The position numbers and the translations under genes were made by a program. DNA of 64,000 nucleotides. Origin: Melioribacteraceae bacterium 4301-Me. Its GTDB lineage: Bacteria > Bacteroidota > Ignavibacteria > Ignavibacteriales > Melioribacteraceae. Positions 25,755 through 34,792 of this stretch are shown here, piece by piece. The stretch is taken from NCBI GenBank assembly GCA_041538185.1, contig JBGORM010000004.1:1-64000 (forward strand). Direction: 5' to 3'. The stretch's first letter is position 1. Every line of letters begins with the position of its first letter. Below the pieces are notes generated by a model that made no database searches, had not been told where the DNA came from, and saw nothing but the letters and a program-made list of their open reading frames with translations.

Positions 25755-28001
25755 GTGAAAAAATTTTTGCTTTCAGATTTATTCATTTCTGTATTAACTG
25801 CAATTTTTGTAGTGTTTATTACCCAGCCGCAGTTTTTTCAAGTTTCTCTTTTAAAGGGTCTTGAATTAAAGACAATCGATGCTCGTTTTAAAGCAAGAGG
25901 CAGTATACAAATTGATTCCCCTAAAGTAATTATAGTGCAAATTTCAGATGAATCTTTTGAACAAATTTTACCACCAGATAATAAATGGCCTTGGCCTAGA
26001 AATCTTTTTTCTAAGCTTGTAGATAATTTAACTGCTGCAGGTGCAAAAGCTATAGGCATTGATGTAATCATGTCTTCGGGTGATAGAATCTCCGCTTTTA
26101 ACGATTCATTGTTAATGTGCTCAATAAGAAAATCGGGTAAAGTTGTAGTTGCTGGTAAAATTAATGTTGAAGATGAGTCGTTAAAATTAGCATCATTGAA
26201 GAATCAAATGAAAAATAGAACAGCAAAACAGCGCTCTTTGAATTTACAGATGACTCAGGATTTTTCTAACGTAAAATTTAATTTTCATAATATATTTTTT
26301 GATGCTGATAAATTTGTAGGGTTAGTCCAAATACCAAGCGATGATGATGCAATTAAAAGAAGATACACACCTTTTATAAATTTTGGGTTGAATGATTCAC
26401 TTTCACAAAAAATCCCTTCCTTTAGTTTTGCCTTGCTGAACAAATATTTTGGGAAGAATAGTTCTTATACTGCAAAAGATAGTGGAGATTACTTTGTGTA
26501 TTTAGGACGCAAAATACCTAAGTACGATTCTGAATCGTTCTTAATTAATTATTATGGTGGTGCTCAATCTTTTCAATATTATAATTTTTTTGAAGTTATT
26601 GATGATAGCACAATAAAAGTAAAAGATGAGGTTGACTATAATACTGAACTAAATCAGTGGGATACTTATTTGCAGGAAGGAATTTTTAAAAACAAAATTG
26701 TTCTTGTTGGCTCAACAATGCCGGAAGATAAAGATATTTTTCCAACTTCGTTATCTATTAACGATAAAGAGGGCAGTAACCTTTTATGGGGCGTAGCAAT
26801 TCATGCCACAGTAATAGAAAACATATTAAATAATAATTTTCTTTACAAACAATCTCAAACCAGCGAGGTAGCTGCTGCTGTATTATTAACCTTGCTTGTT
26901 TTCTGCTTTTCATCACTTACGAAAAAACTTAAAATTAAGCTGGGAATGTTATTAGAACTCGTCAGCATTATTTTTATTATACTGATTATCTATTCTATTT
27001 ACTTATTAAGCGTTTATTTTTTTGTAAATAAAAATTATGTAATAAATGTTGTTACCCCTACCGTTGCTGTATTATTAGGTTATTTTACAAGCACAGTTAA
27101 TAATTTTATAAAAGAGAGACAGAAAAACATGTTAATTAAAAACATGTTTAGTCAATATGTAAATAAATCTGTAGTTAATGAATTAATAGCTCACCCGGAA
27201 AGGTTAAAATTAGGCGGGGAAAGAAAAACCTTAACAATATTGTTTTGTGATATGGTTGGATTTACAACGATTTCCGAAAAGAAAGAACCCGAAGAATTGG
27301 TTGCACTGATGAACGTATTTCTTAATGAGATGTCAGAAATAATAATAAGTAATGATGGAACTGTTGATAAATTTTTGGGTGATGCTATAATGGCATTTTG
27401 GGGTGCACCAGTTCAAGTTAATGACCATGCATATAAGGCTTGTAAGACTGCACTTTTAATGCAGCAAAAATTAGATGGGTTTAAGCTGCTAAAAAGTAGC
27501 ATTCCAGAAATTCAAATTAGAATAGGAATAAATACAGGCGAGGTAATCATAGGTAATATTGGCGGTGCAAAAAGATTTGATTATACTGTAATGGGGGATA
27601 ATGTAAATTTAGCGTCAAGGTTAGAGAGTGCAAATAAAGAATATGGCACCTCTATAATGATTAGTGAAAACACTTATGAGCTTGTAAAAGATAAAATTGC
27701 GGTTCGTGAACTTGACTTGGTAAAAGTTAAAGGAAGAAAAAGCCCCACTAAAATTTATGAGATTATAGGTGAATTGGATAATCCACTTTCTGATGAAAAG
27801 TTAAAAAAACTTGAATGTTATTTTGAGGGTATGAAATACTATCGCAGTCATAATTTTAGTGAAGCCGTTAATTACTTTGAAAAATGTGTTAGTCAAACAA
27901 ACGATCCTCCCTCTAAAGTTTACATTGAACGTTGTAAGCTATTTTTATCTAACCCTCCCGATTCTAATTGGGATGGCGTATTTGTCTTACAAAATAAATA
28001 G
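25755..28001 (+). CDS. CHASE2-domain class III adenylate cyclase
   Basis: 748-residue membrane protein from a GTG start. One N-terminal membrane helix (about 9-28) leads to an extracytoplasmic CHASE2 sensor domain (about 35-340), three membrane helices (about 370-450), then a cytoplasmic class III cyclase domain (about 490-670). Metal-binding Asp residues are in LFCDMVGFT and FLGDAIMAFWG. The Lys in VDKFLGD and the Asp in RFDYTVMGDNVN match the adenine-selective pair, so ATP-to-cAMP activity is predicted. A short C-terminal TPR-like helix pair follows (about 690-730). It starts 28 bases after the barrel gene. Confidence 0.9.
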   Translation: MKKFLLSDLFISVLTAIFVVFITQPQFFQVSLLKGLELKTIDARFKARGSIQIDSPKVIIVQISDESFEQILPPDNKWPWPRNLFSKLVDNLTAAGAKAIGIDVIMSSGDRISAFNDSLLMCSIRKSGKVVVAGKINVEDESLKLASLKNQMKNRTAKQRSLNLQMTQDFSNVKFNFHNIFFDADKFVGLVQIPSDDDAIKRRYTPFINFGLNDSLSQKIPSFSFALLNKYFGKNSSYTAKDSGDYFVYLGRKIPKYDSESFLINYYGGAQSFQYYNFFEVIDDSTIKVKDEVDYNTELNQWDTYLQEGIFKNKIVLVGSTMPEDKDIFPTSLSINDKEGSNLLWGVAIHATVIENILNNNFLYKQSQTSEVAAAVLLTLLVFCFSSLTKKLKIKLGMLLELVSIIFIILIIYSIYLLSVYFFVNKNYVINVVTPTVAVLLGYFTSTVNNFIKERQKNMLIKNMFSQYVNKSVVNELIAHPERLKLGGERKTLTILFCDMVGFTTISEKKEPEELVALMNVFLNEMSEIIISNDGTVDKFLGDAIMAFWGAPVQVNDHAYKACKTALLMQQKLDGFKLLKSSIPEIQIRIGINTGEVIIGNIGGAKRFDYTVMGDNVNLASRLESANKEYGTSIMISENTYELVKDKIAVRELDLVKVKGRKSPTKIYEIIGELDNPLSDEKLKKLECYFEGMKYYRSHNFSEAVNYFEKCVSQTNDPPSKVYIERCKLFLSNPPDSNWDGVFVLQNK

Positions 28002-28199
28002 AATACTTTGAACCCAATTTATACGTTAGAAAAAATTAATATTGAATAAACATACTGAATACAAATAATAAACCCATTTGCTATCTCATCTTTCTTTTGC
28101 TAAGTGATTGTGTAAATACCAACTGAAATAAGCAGGCTTAACTTTTCAGAGACTTTAGACTCTTTGTTTATGATAATGACATTTTTTTTGTCACTTTAA

Positions 28200-28240
28200 G
28201 GAATGAAGCAGTCTTACACGTATAAGATTGCTTTAGTTTC
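28200..28240. repeat. REP-like hairpin
   Basis: GGAATGAAGCAGTCTTA (28200-28216) pairs imperfectly, with G-U pairs, with TAAGATTGCTTTAGTTTC (28223-28240) around a six-base loop. The wording (GAATGAAGCA.TCTTA) resembles the short 'AAGCAATCTTA' palindromes that are scattered in Bacteroidota and Ignavibacteria intergenic regions (recollection, not checked). Confidence 0.5.
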
Positions 28241-28311
28241 CCGATTAAAAATCAAGTTCGTTTACAGTTACTGTCTCATTATTATTATTATAGACTTCTG
28301 GAATATTCACT

Positions 28312-28400
28312 TTGTCATTACCGTATAAACCTACCTGTCCGCAGACAAGCGAGAATCTATTATTTTTGTTTTAGATTCCACTTTCGTGGGAGAATGACAA
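28312..28400. repeat. Bipartite REP/MITE-like palindromic element
   Basis: Outer arms TTGTCATT (28312-28319) and AATGACAA (28393-28400) are perfect inverses; inner arms GAATCTA (28353-28359) and TAGATTC (28372-28378) are also perfect inverses. Between them are two small hairpins, TGTC-CGCA-GACA and CCAC-TTTCG-TGG. The layout matches the common 'GTCATTCCC...GGGAATCTA' palindromes of many bacterial genomes. One copy only here. Confidence 0.6.
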
Positions 28401-28843
28401 TAAGTGTATAAATAATTTTTCAGAAGTCTCTATAAGGTAATAAGGTCAGTTTTAGGGTTAGTCAGAGTTACTAAGATTTAGAAGAAAAAGACAAGGTTAA
28501 GAAACCTTATTTTTGAGTTTGCCCTTTAGATTTTACGACCTTAGTAACAAGTCAAATTCTTGGACCACTTTAAGCTAATTATCTTATTAAAAACTTAATT
28601 TCGGAGAGATTGGATAAGAACAATTTCGATATAGTTAATTTGTTTTTGGGGTTTTGAAAGTTTTGTATTTAGCAAAATAAGCTAATAAGGTTAAGTATTC
28701 TATAGTGTAGTTCTTACTAAGAAGTGGATAAATAAGGTATTAAATTAAACTCTTAGCAGTGATTAAAATAACGAAAAAAAATCATAGTATAATCTTTTGA
28801 ACAAATAAAATGAAGCGGAGTAATCTATTAAAAAATAAGGGTA

Positions 28844-29932
28844 TTACTTTTGCACTCTGTATATGTTAAAAAGTGCGGCTAATAAAAAAATGAAATTAGC
28901 AAACCAAGCGGTAAAAAATGGGTTCATTACACCGTTTTTTCCAAAAGCTTCACTTATCTTTGCAAAAACTAAGTAAATAAAAGTAATAGTTAAGTTTATT
29001 CCGAATTGAAGAGCGATTCCACCTTTTCTTTTATTCGTTGAAATTGGTATACCAAATAAAACCACAACTAGACTGGCAAATGCAAATGCTATTCTTGAAT
29101 GATAATCAATCAGTATTTGTGTGGGGTCATTCCCGGTTTTTAACTGCTCGTTTGCGAAGTTTTTCAATTCGCTCAAAGTCATTTCTTCCGGCTTTTGCTG
29201 TTTTTTTATAACATCTTCTGGTTTGAAATGTAAATCGTTCATTTGAAGGCTTGTAAATTTTTTATATGTTTCGTTTGTATCAGTAAAAATACGTTCCGTA
29301 CCGCTAAATAAATTCCACACTTTTTTAGTGGAATCATATTCCATTCTAAATGCGTCAATTCGTGAAGTCATTTTTGTAGTATTTTGAGGGTCGAAGTTTT
29401 GAATGCTTATTTGATATGCCTGGTTATTGTCAACATCATAGTGGTTAATGTTTACTATTCTGGTTCTAGTATCCTGGAAAAAAATATTACTCCCAATAAA
29501 AACCAGCCCTTTTTTCATATAGGTTTGTTCAATTTGTACTTTTCTTTTATTTGCTTCGGGGACTATATATCCGCCGAAATAAACTGCAATCAGACTAATC
29601 ATCAATGAGGTAACAACAAATGGCGTCATGTAGCGGTAGAGACTAACTCCGCTAGATTTAATGGCAGTTAGTTCATTTAAATTTGCCATCCTGCTGGATG
29701 TAAATAAAGCTGCTAAAAGTACTGCAATTGGTAAAATTAAACGAATAATTTCGGGTAAGAAAACTGCATAATATTTTACAACTATAAATGTTGGGACTTT
29801 TTGATCGATAAAATCATCTAGATTTTCCATAAGGTCAATTACTATAAACAGCAAAGAAAATGTAACTATTCCAAAAAGTATTATTCGGAGGAACTGTTTT
29901 ATTAGATATTTATCAAGAATTTTCAATTTCAT
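28844..29932 (-). CDS. Lipopolysaccharide export permease, LptG/LptF type
   Basis: 362-residue YjgP/YjgQ-family permease. Six membrane helices are arranged 3+3 around a large beta-jellyroll periplasmic domain (about 130-260). The N-terminal helix opens with MKLKILDKYLIKQFL and later ANLNELTAIKSSGVSLYRYM is the coupling-helix region that contacts the ATPase LptB. I use the ATG at 29932, giving a 20-base overlap with the upstream permease gene; an upstream in-frame start at 29962 would overlap it by 50. Second in the pair, so more likely LptG, but family order varies. Confidence 0.85.
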   Translation of the reverse strand: MKLKILDKYLIKQFLRIILFGIVTFSLLFIVIDLMENLDDFIDQKVPTFIVVKYYAVFLPEIIRLILPIAVLLAALFTSSRMANLNELTAIKSSGVSLYRYMTPFVVTSLMISLIAVYFGGYIVPEANKRKVQIEQTYMKKGLVFIGSNIFFQDTRTRIVNINHYDVDNNQAYQISIQNFDPQNTTKMTSRIDAFRMEYDSTKKVWNLFSGTERIFTDTNETYKKFTSLQMNDLHFKPEDVIKKQQKPEEMTLSELKNFANEQLKTGNDPTQILIDYHSRIAFAFASLVVVLFGIPISTNKRKGGIALQFGINLTITFIYLVFAKISEAFGKNGVMNPFFTAWFANFIFLLAALFNIYRVQK

Positions 29933-31271
29933 TTTGAGCAAATCGCCAATTTTTTGGTACAAGCTTTGTAAGAAAATTAAAGTTCAGCTCGACTCTTTCT
30001 CTAGCAGTTTTTATTGTTAAATATATACCGAATAATAAAAACACAACATTTGCCGACCACATACCCCAGAAAGGTGATAATAAATCTCTGTCAGCTAATT
30101 TTTCACCACCAATTAGAAAAGCCCAATAGATTAAGAAAAAAATTAAGCTGATACCCGATGCTATTCCAAAACCCCCCTTTCTAATCATTGTACCAATTGG
30201 TGCGCCAATCAATACAAAAACAATACAAGCAAAAGGAATTGAATATTTTTTATGTATTTCTACCCAATAGCTGTCCATTTGTCGATTTAAATATTCAATA
30301 TTATTCAGCATAGAGTTAATTCTGTTTTTATCTGCTTGTAAATTTTGGAAAGCTAATGAATATTTTTCGATGTTAATTTTGTTTGAGTTATTATTGGACA
30401 ATTTATTTTCTAACATCTCATTTATTGCTTTTTTTAATTCTGTTAATCTTCTTTGCTTAATACTATTTAAACTATCAACTAATATTAGCATATCATGCGC
30501 ACCTAATTCCCTATCATATCTTGGTCCGCCTGGAGTAGATTGTTCAAAAGTAAATTGGTCTGCCGGCAGGGCAATTTTATCTCTAATAAACTTTAGTCGT
30601 TTGTAGTTCTCTGGGTAAAAATTATCCGATTGATGAATCTCTCCATTATAAAGATCCATTATAATTTTTTTTTGACTCGGTATAAAATAAATTTTACCGT
30701 ATTTGGCCGTTACAATATTTGTCTTTGATTGTGATGAAAAATCATAAATCGTAATATCCTTAATTTCATTTTGCTGCTGATTAACATCACGTACTAAAAT
30801 TGAATAAGATGGAATTTCTTGTGAAAAAACACCCGGCACTAAAGATAATGTAGGTTTTTTTCTTGATATATCTTCCATTAACAACCTTGCAGCGTGGTTA
30901 GCGTCTGGATAAACGTGATTATTAAACTGAATTAACAGATATCCTATTATAATACTTACTAAAATTGGTGTTAACATCATTTTATAAAGACTTACACCAG
31001 ATGCTTTCATTATTGCTATTTCATTGTTCTGAGCCATGCTGCCAAAAGCCATTAGGGTGGCAACTAAAATCGACATTGGTATAACTAATACAACCATCCA
31101 TGCAAGGTTGTAAACAATTAATTTAACAATGACAACTAAACTGAGGCCTTTACCAATAAGTCTATCCGCAAATTTCATTAAGAACTGAAGAAGAAATACA
31201 GCGAACAATGTAAACACTGCAAAGAAAAAAGGTCCAACATGATTTTTTAAGATGTACTTAAACAGTATCAT
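29913..31271 (-). CDS. Lipopolysaccharide export permease, LptF type
   Basis: 452-residue YjgP/YjgQ-family permease, longer than most because the periplasmic part carries an extra helical, Asn/Lys-rich insertion (about residues 255-330). The cytoplasmic coupling region MAQNNEIAIMKASGVSLYKM and the N-terminal helix are typical. With the downstream partner it forms the inner-membrane heterodimer that extracts lipopolysaccharide for the Lpt bridge. A near-consensus promoter lies about 60 bases upstream. LptB, LptC and LptA are not in the window. Confidence 0.86.
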   Translation of the reverse strand: MILFKYILKNHVGPFFFAVFTLFAVFLLQFLMKFADRLIGKGLSLVVIVKLIVYNLAWMVVLVIPMSILVATLMAFGSMAQNNEIAIMKASGVSLYKMMLTPILVSIIIGYLLIQFNNHVYPDANHAARLLMEDISRKKPTLSLVPGVFSQEIPSYSILVRDVNQQQNEIKDITIYDFSSQSKTNIVTAKYGKIYFIPSQKKIIMDLYNGEIHQSDNFYPENYKRLKFIRDKIALPADQFTFEQSTPGGPRYDRELGAHDMLILVDSLNSIKQRRLTELKKAINEMLENKLSNNNSNKINIEKYSLAFQNLQADKNRINSMLNNIEYLNRQMDSYWVEIHKKYSIPFACIVFVLIGAPIGTMIRKGGFGIASGISLIFFLIYWAFLIGGEKLADRDLLSPFWGMWSANVVFLLFGIYLTIKTARERVELNFNFLTKLVPKNWRFAQNEIENS

Positions 31272-31330
31272 AATTTATTTTGGTTATTGCAATTAAATTA
31301 TTATGCATCGTTAGCTAAAATCATATTACA

Positions 31331-31359
31331 AACATAATATAGCTTTTAAGTATGGTCAA
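31331..31359 (-). promoter_or_regulatory. Candidate promoter for lptF-lptG
   Basis: Minus-strand TTGACC (31359-31354) and TATGTT (31336-31331) with a 17-base spacer, about 60 bases before the lptF start. It lies back to back with the promoter of the dipeptidase gene. Confidence 0.45.
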
Positions 31360-31374
31360 TTCCAAATATAAAAC

Positions 31375-31403
31375 TTGAATACTGTGCAATATACATGTAA
31401 ATT
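31375..31403 (+). promoter_or_regulatory. Candidate promoter for the M20 dipeptidase
   Basis: TTGAAT (31375-31380) and TAAATT (31398-31403) with a 17-base spacer, about 50 bases before the GTG start at 31453. Confidence 0.4.
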
Positions 31404-31452
31404 AGTAATCATAAAACCTAATTCATCTTGCCAATAATAGAAAGGGGACAAA

Positions 31453-32817
31453 GTGGAAGAAGTCATCAATTATATTAACTCTAACTTTAATAATTATTTG
31501 ACGGAACTAAAAGAATATTTACGAATTAAAAGTGTAAGTGCGCTTGAATCTTATAAAGATGAGGTGGCAAAATGTGCCGAATTTGCAGCACAAAAATTAA
31601 AAGATGCTGGAATGAAGCGAGTAGAAATTTTTAAAACAGATGGAAATCCAATTGTATATGGAGAATGGTTAGAAGCTCAGGGTAAACCAACTGTCTTAAT
31701 TTATGGTCATTATGATGTTCAGCCGGTTGACCCAATTGAACTGTGGAAAAGCGACCCATTTGAAGCCGAGATTAGAGATGGTAAAATTTATGCTCGTGGG
31801 GCTAATGATAATAAAGGACAACATTTTGTGCATATTAAAAGTGTAGAAGCTTTTTATAAGGTTACTGGTAAACTGCCAGTTAATGTGAAATTTATTCTCG
31901 AAGGCGAGGAAGAAGTAGGCAGCGTGAGTATAACAAAATTTATTAAAGAGCATAAAGATTTACTTAAATGTGATGCTGTTTTAATTTCTGATACAAGCAT
32001 GTACGCAGAAGATGTACCTACAATATCTTATGGACTTAGAGGCTTATGTTATTTGGAAGTGCAAGTTACCGGTCCATCTAAAGACTTACACAGCGGCAGT
32101 TTTGGAGGTGCAGTTGCAAATCCAATAAACGAATTAGCAAAAATTATCGCAAAACTTCATGACAAAAACGGTAAGATTACAATCCCTGGCTTTTATAAAA
32201 ATGTTATGAAATTAACCGCACAGGAGAAAGAAAATTTAAAGAAACTAAGATTTTCTGATAAAGAACTTGCTAAACAAGTTGGTGTAAAAGAACTATCTGG
32301 GGAAAAGGGCTATTCAACTTTAGAAAGATTATGGTCGCGTCCAACTCTTGATTGTAATGGAATTGTTGGTGGATTTATTGAAGATGGTGCTAAAACTATT
32401 ATACCATCAAAAGCCTCTGCTAAAATTAGTATGAGATTAGTGCCAAATCAAAATCCAAAAGAAATTCAGAGGGAATTTATTAAATATGTTAAGTCATTGG
32501 CGCCTAAATCAATTACTGTTGATTTCAAGATTCATCATTATGGTTATCCTGTGGTAATCGATTTAAATACTAAAGCAATTAAAGCAGCATCAAATGCACT
32601 CTCAAAAGCATTTGGTAAGAAAACTGTCTATACACGTGAGGGCGGCTCAATTCCAATTGTAGTTGATTTTGTAAAGGAACTTAAATCGCCAGTAGTATTA
32701 ATGGGTTTGGGTTTGGATACGGATGATATTCATTCACCAAATGAACATTTCCATATAAAAAATTTTGAAAGAGGAATTCTAAGCTCTGCATATTTCTTTG
32801 GTGAATTTGGAGGGTAG
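31453..32817 (+). CDS. M20-family dipeptidase
   Basis: 454-residue metallopeptidase of the M20 family, CNDP/PepV-like dipeptidase subgroup. Zinc ligands and catalytic residues are visible in YGHYDVQPVDP, ARGANDNKGQ and EGEEEVGS (the catalytic Glu pair), with a dimerisation domain in the middle (about residues 205-330). The end, MGLGLDTDDIHSPNEHFHI, carries the last metal ligand. GTG start at 31453 with an AAAGGGGA ribosome site. It probably hydrolyses dipeptides in the cytosol; exact substrate unknown. Confidence 0.88.
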   Translation: MEEVINYINSNFNNYLTELKEYLRIKSVSALESYKDEVAKCAEFAAQKLKDAGMKRVEIFKTDGNPIVYGEWLEAQGKPTVLIYGHYDVQPVDPIELWKSDPFEAEIRDGKIYARGANDNKGQHFVHIKSVEAFYKVTGKLPVNVKFILEGEEEVGSVSITKFIKEHKDLLKCDAVLISDTSMYAEDVPTISYGLRGLCYLEVQVTGPSKDLHSGSFGGAVANPINELAKIIAKLHDKNGKITIPGFYKNVMKLTAQEKENLKKLRFSDKELAKQVGVKELSGEKGYSTLERLWSRPTLDCNGIVGGFIEDGAKTIIPSKASAKISMRLVPNQNPKEIQREFIKYVKSLAPKSITVDFKIHHYGYPVVIDLNTKAIKAASNALSKAFGKKTVYTREGGSIPIVVDFVKELKSPVVLMGLGLDTDDIHSPNEHFHIKNFERGILSSAYFFGEFGG

Positions 32818-32849
32818 TTTTTAACTTAAAAAATGTTAGAGAGCTTGCT

Positions 32850-33707
32850 ATGAAAAAAAATAGAATTTTGTTTTTGGTGCCTCTAATATTTTATTCAATT
32901 TATGGCTGCGGGGGTGGAGGAACCGGAGAAGGTGATGCAGCTAAAAATCCTGCTAAAGATAAAGCTATACAACAATATAACATTGGCGTTCAAAAAGAAC
33001 AGACAAAAAATAGGTTCCCTTGCGATACAATTGCATTAAAAGAATATATCCTCCAGAACTACGAAGCCGGGACCTACTTAGTGGATTTTGATCGAACTTA
33101 TACATTTAATATCCCTAAATCAGCAGTGATTTATTATAGAGATGGCGCGAACCAGTATATATTTGCTGTGATTGCAAAATCTAAACCAGGAGAGCGACAT
33201 ATAGAGACTAAAAATATCGTAGGCTTTGAATCAAGTTACATAAATCTTGATAGTACAAAATTGGGCACTGCCTTTTTTTATTTGACTTTGTTTGAATGCA
33301 TAGATGGTGAAATTCATAGAATTTGGGAATCTGAAGTGCCAATTCATGGCGGATTTAACAGTATGTCTATTAAAACTTGGACCCCGCAGAACATTAAGTA
33401 TGTTCAGTTGAATTATGAAGATGGAATAATCTCTGGCCACCGAAATTATAATTTCTTTTTGGTCGATGGTATTAGAAAACCGCCACATTTATTGGAAACT
33501 TACGTCGGCATTGTGCATAAAAGAACAATGGCTGATATTAACCATGACAAATATCCAGACTACTATGAATACATTTTCAGCAGTAAAGGATATTTGCCTG
33601 ATTCGTTAACTGCTATTCGAGTTGTTGATTCAATACCTTTTTACTGGAGCACTAAACGACAACTTTATATTACCAATAGAAATCCAAGATGGTTTAGAAA
33701 ATATTAA
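32850..33707 (+). CDS. Lipoprotein of unknown function
   Basis: 285-residue protein with a lipoprotein signal: a hydrophobic stretch LFLVPLIFYSIYG then Cys at about residue 24, followed by a Gly-rich linker GGGGTGEGDAAKNPAKD. The mature domain is beta-rich with several Asp/Tyr/Trp segments and a calcium-like DINHDKYPDYYEY stretch. I do not recognise a family. It follows the dipeptidase by 32 bases, possibly co-transcribed, with no clear functional link. Confidence 0.65.
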   Translation: MKKNRILFLVPLIFYSIYGCGGGGTGEGDAAKNPAKDKAIQQYNIGVQKEQTKNRFPCDTIALKEYILQNYEAGTYLVDFDRTYTFNIPKSAVIYYRDGANQYIFAVIAKSKPGERHIETKNIVGFESSYINLDSTKLGTAFFYLTLFECIDGEIHRIWESEVPIHGGFNSMSIKTWTPQNIKYVQLNYEDGIISGHRNYNFFLVDGIRKPPHLLETYVGIVHKRTMADINHDKYPDYYEYIFSSKGYLPDSLTAIRVVDSIPFYWSTKRQLYITNRNPRWFRKY

Positions 33708-33724
33708 TCAATCTTTACTTTGTT

Positions 33725-34792
33725 ATGTACCAAGAAAAAAATAATAATGAAAGTATTGCTATGAGAAATGAAATGAATTTTAATATCGAGACAGAATATA
33801 ATACCTTAAAGAAAGGTGTTGGCATAAGAGACATATCAAATTCATTAATTATAAAGCTAACTGGAAAGGATGCGTTAGATTACATTAATCGTATTTCTAC
33901 AAATTACGTAAAAGATCTTCCACTAATGAGTTCAATTAATACAATATTTACTAACGAGAAAGGAAGATTTATCGATTCGACAGTTTTATTGAATATGGGT
34001 GACTATTATTTATTGATTGGGAATAGCGATAATGATAAAAAACTAAACGTGTGGATTGATAGGTACATAATTACAGAGGATTTAACAACAGAAATAGTTA
34101 CTGATAAATATTTTATAGCTCAATTGTATGGCGCACAAACTTTATCTTTTTTGTCAATGATTTGTGGACAGGAAATTAAAGATTTACCTGATAAAAATAT
34201 TAATTTCTATCAAACTGACAGCGTTGGTTTTTATTTATTTAAATACTTTATCAAAAAAGATTTTTATTCTTACTGCTTACTTACTGAAAAGAGCAATGAG
34301 AAAACATTAATCGATCACCTTTTTGAAAATAAAAGTGCATTTGATTTAAGGATAATAAGTGAAGAAACATTTAATATATTTAGAATTGAGGAAGGTTTGC
34401 CCTCTTACCCAAATGAAATTAATGATAAATATAACCCTCATGAAAATGGCCTTATTGATTTCGTGAGTTTTTCTAAGGGATGTTACATTGGTCAAGAAGT
34501 TATTGCTAGGTTAGATACTTATGATAAAGTTCAAAGAGAGTTAAAAGGAATTATATTTGAGGAAAATTATAATTTTGAATTACCAGAAACTCTGTTTGAT
34601 GAGAACGATAATGAAGTTGGGGAACTTACAAGTGTAGCTGATTCGTTTTTACTGAATAAAAAAATTGGGTTGGCTTATATAAAAAAAAGATTTTTACAGG
34701 ATAATTCACAAGCAGAACTAAAAACGTTATCAAGCAAAAAAATAATAATTAAAATAATTAAGCTTCCTTTTTCAAATGAAAATTTATACTAA
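33725..34792 (+). CDS. ygfZ: YgfZ/GcvT-like folate-binding protein
   Basis: 355-residue member of the YgfZ/GcvT family, a tetrahydrofolate-dependent factor that helps maintain some Fe-S enzymes. The defining signature KGCYIGQEVIARLD (about residues 254-267) is intact, with a GcvT-like N-terminal part (about 20-230) and a short C-terminal barrel. Genuine GcvT lacks the KGC motif and is longer. It overlaps the adenosyltransferase gene by 17 bases. Confidence 0.85.
   Translation: MYQEKNNNESIAMRNEMNFNIETEYNTLKKGVGIRDISNSLIIKLTGKDALDYINRISTNYVKDLPLMSSINTIFTNEKGRFIDSTVLLNMGDYYLLIGNSDNDKKLNVWIDRYIITEDLTTEIVTDKYFIAQLYGAQTLSFLSMICGQEIKDLPDKNINFYQTDSVGFYLFKYFIKKDFYSYCLLTEKSNEKTLIDHLFENKSAFDLRIISEETFNIFRIEEGLPSYPNEINDKYNPHENGLIDFVSFSKGCYIGQEVIARLDTYDKVQRELKGIIFEENYNFELPETLFDENDNEVGELTSVADSFLLNKKIGLAYIKKRFLQDNSQAELKTLSSKKIIIKIIKLPFSNENLY

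Larger units (their letters stand above)
28002..28843. other. 842-base non-coding stretch with decayed repeats
   Basis: No reading frame of useful length is present on either strand. The region holds two palindromic elements (28200-28240 and 28312-28400) and a short (ATT)n run near 28277-28291. The 440 bases from about 28400 to 28843 show nothing I can assign. The flanking genes (CHASE2 cyclase, plus; lptG, minus) converge on this gap, so it holds no start site. Confidence 0.6.

Noticed and set aside
28277..28291. (ATT)n run as a phase-variable microsatellite
   Set aside because: Short, in a non-coding gap, away from any start codon or promoter.
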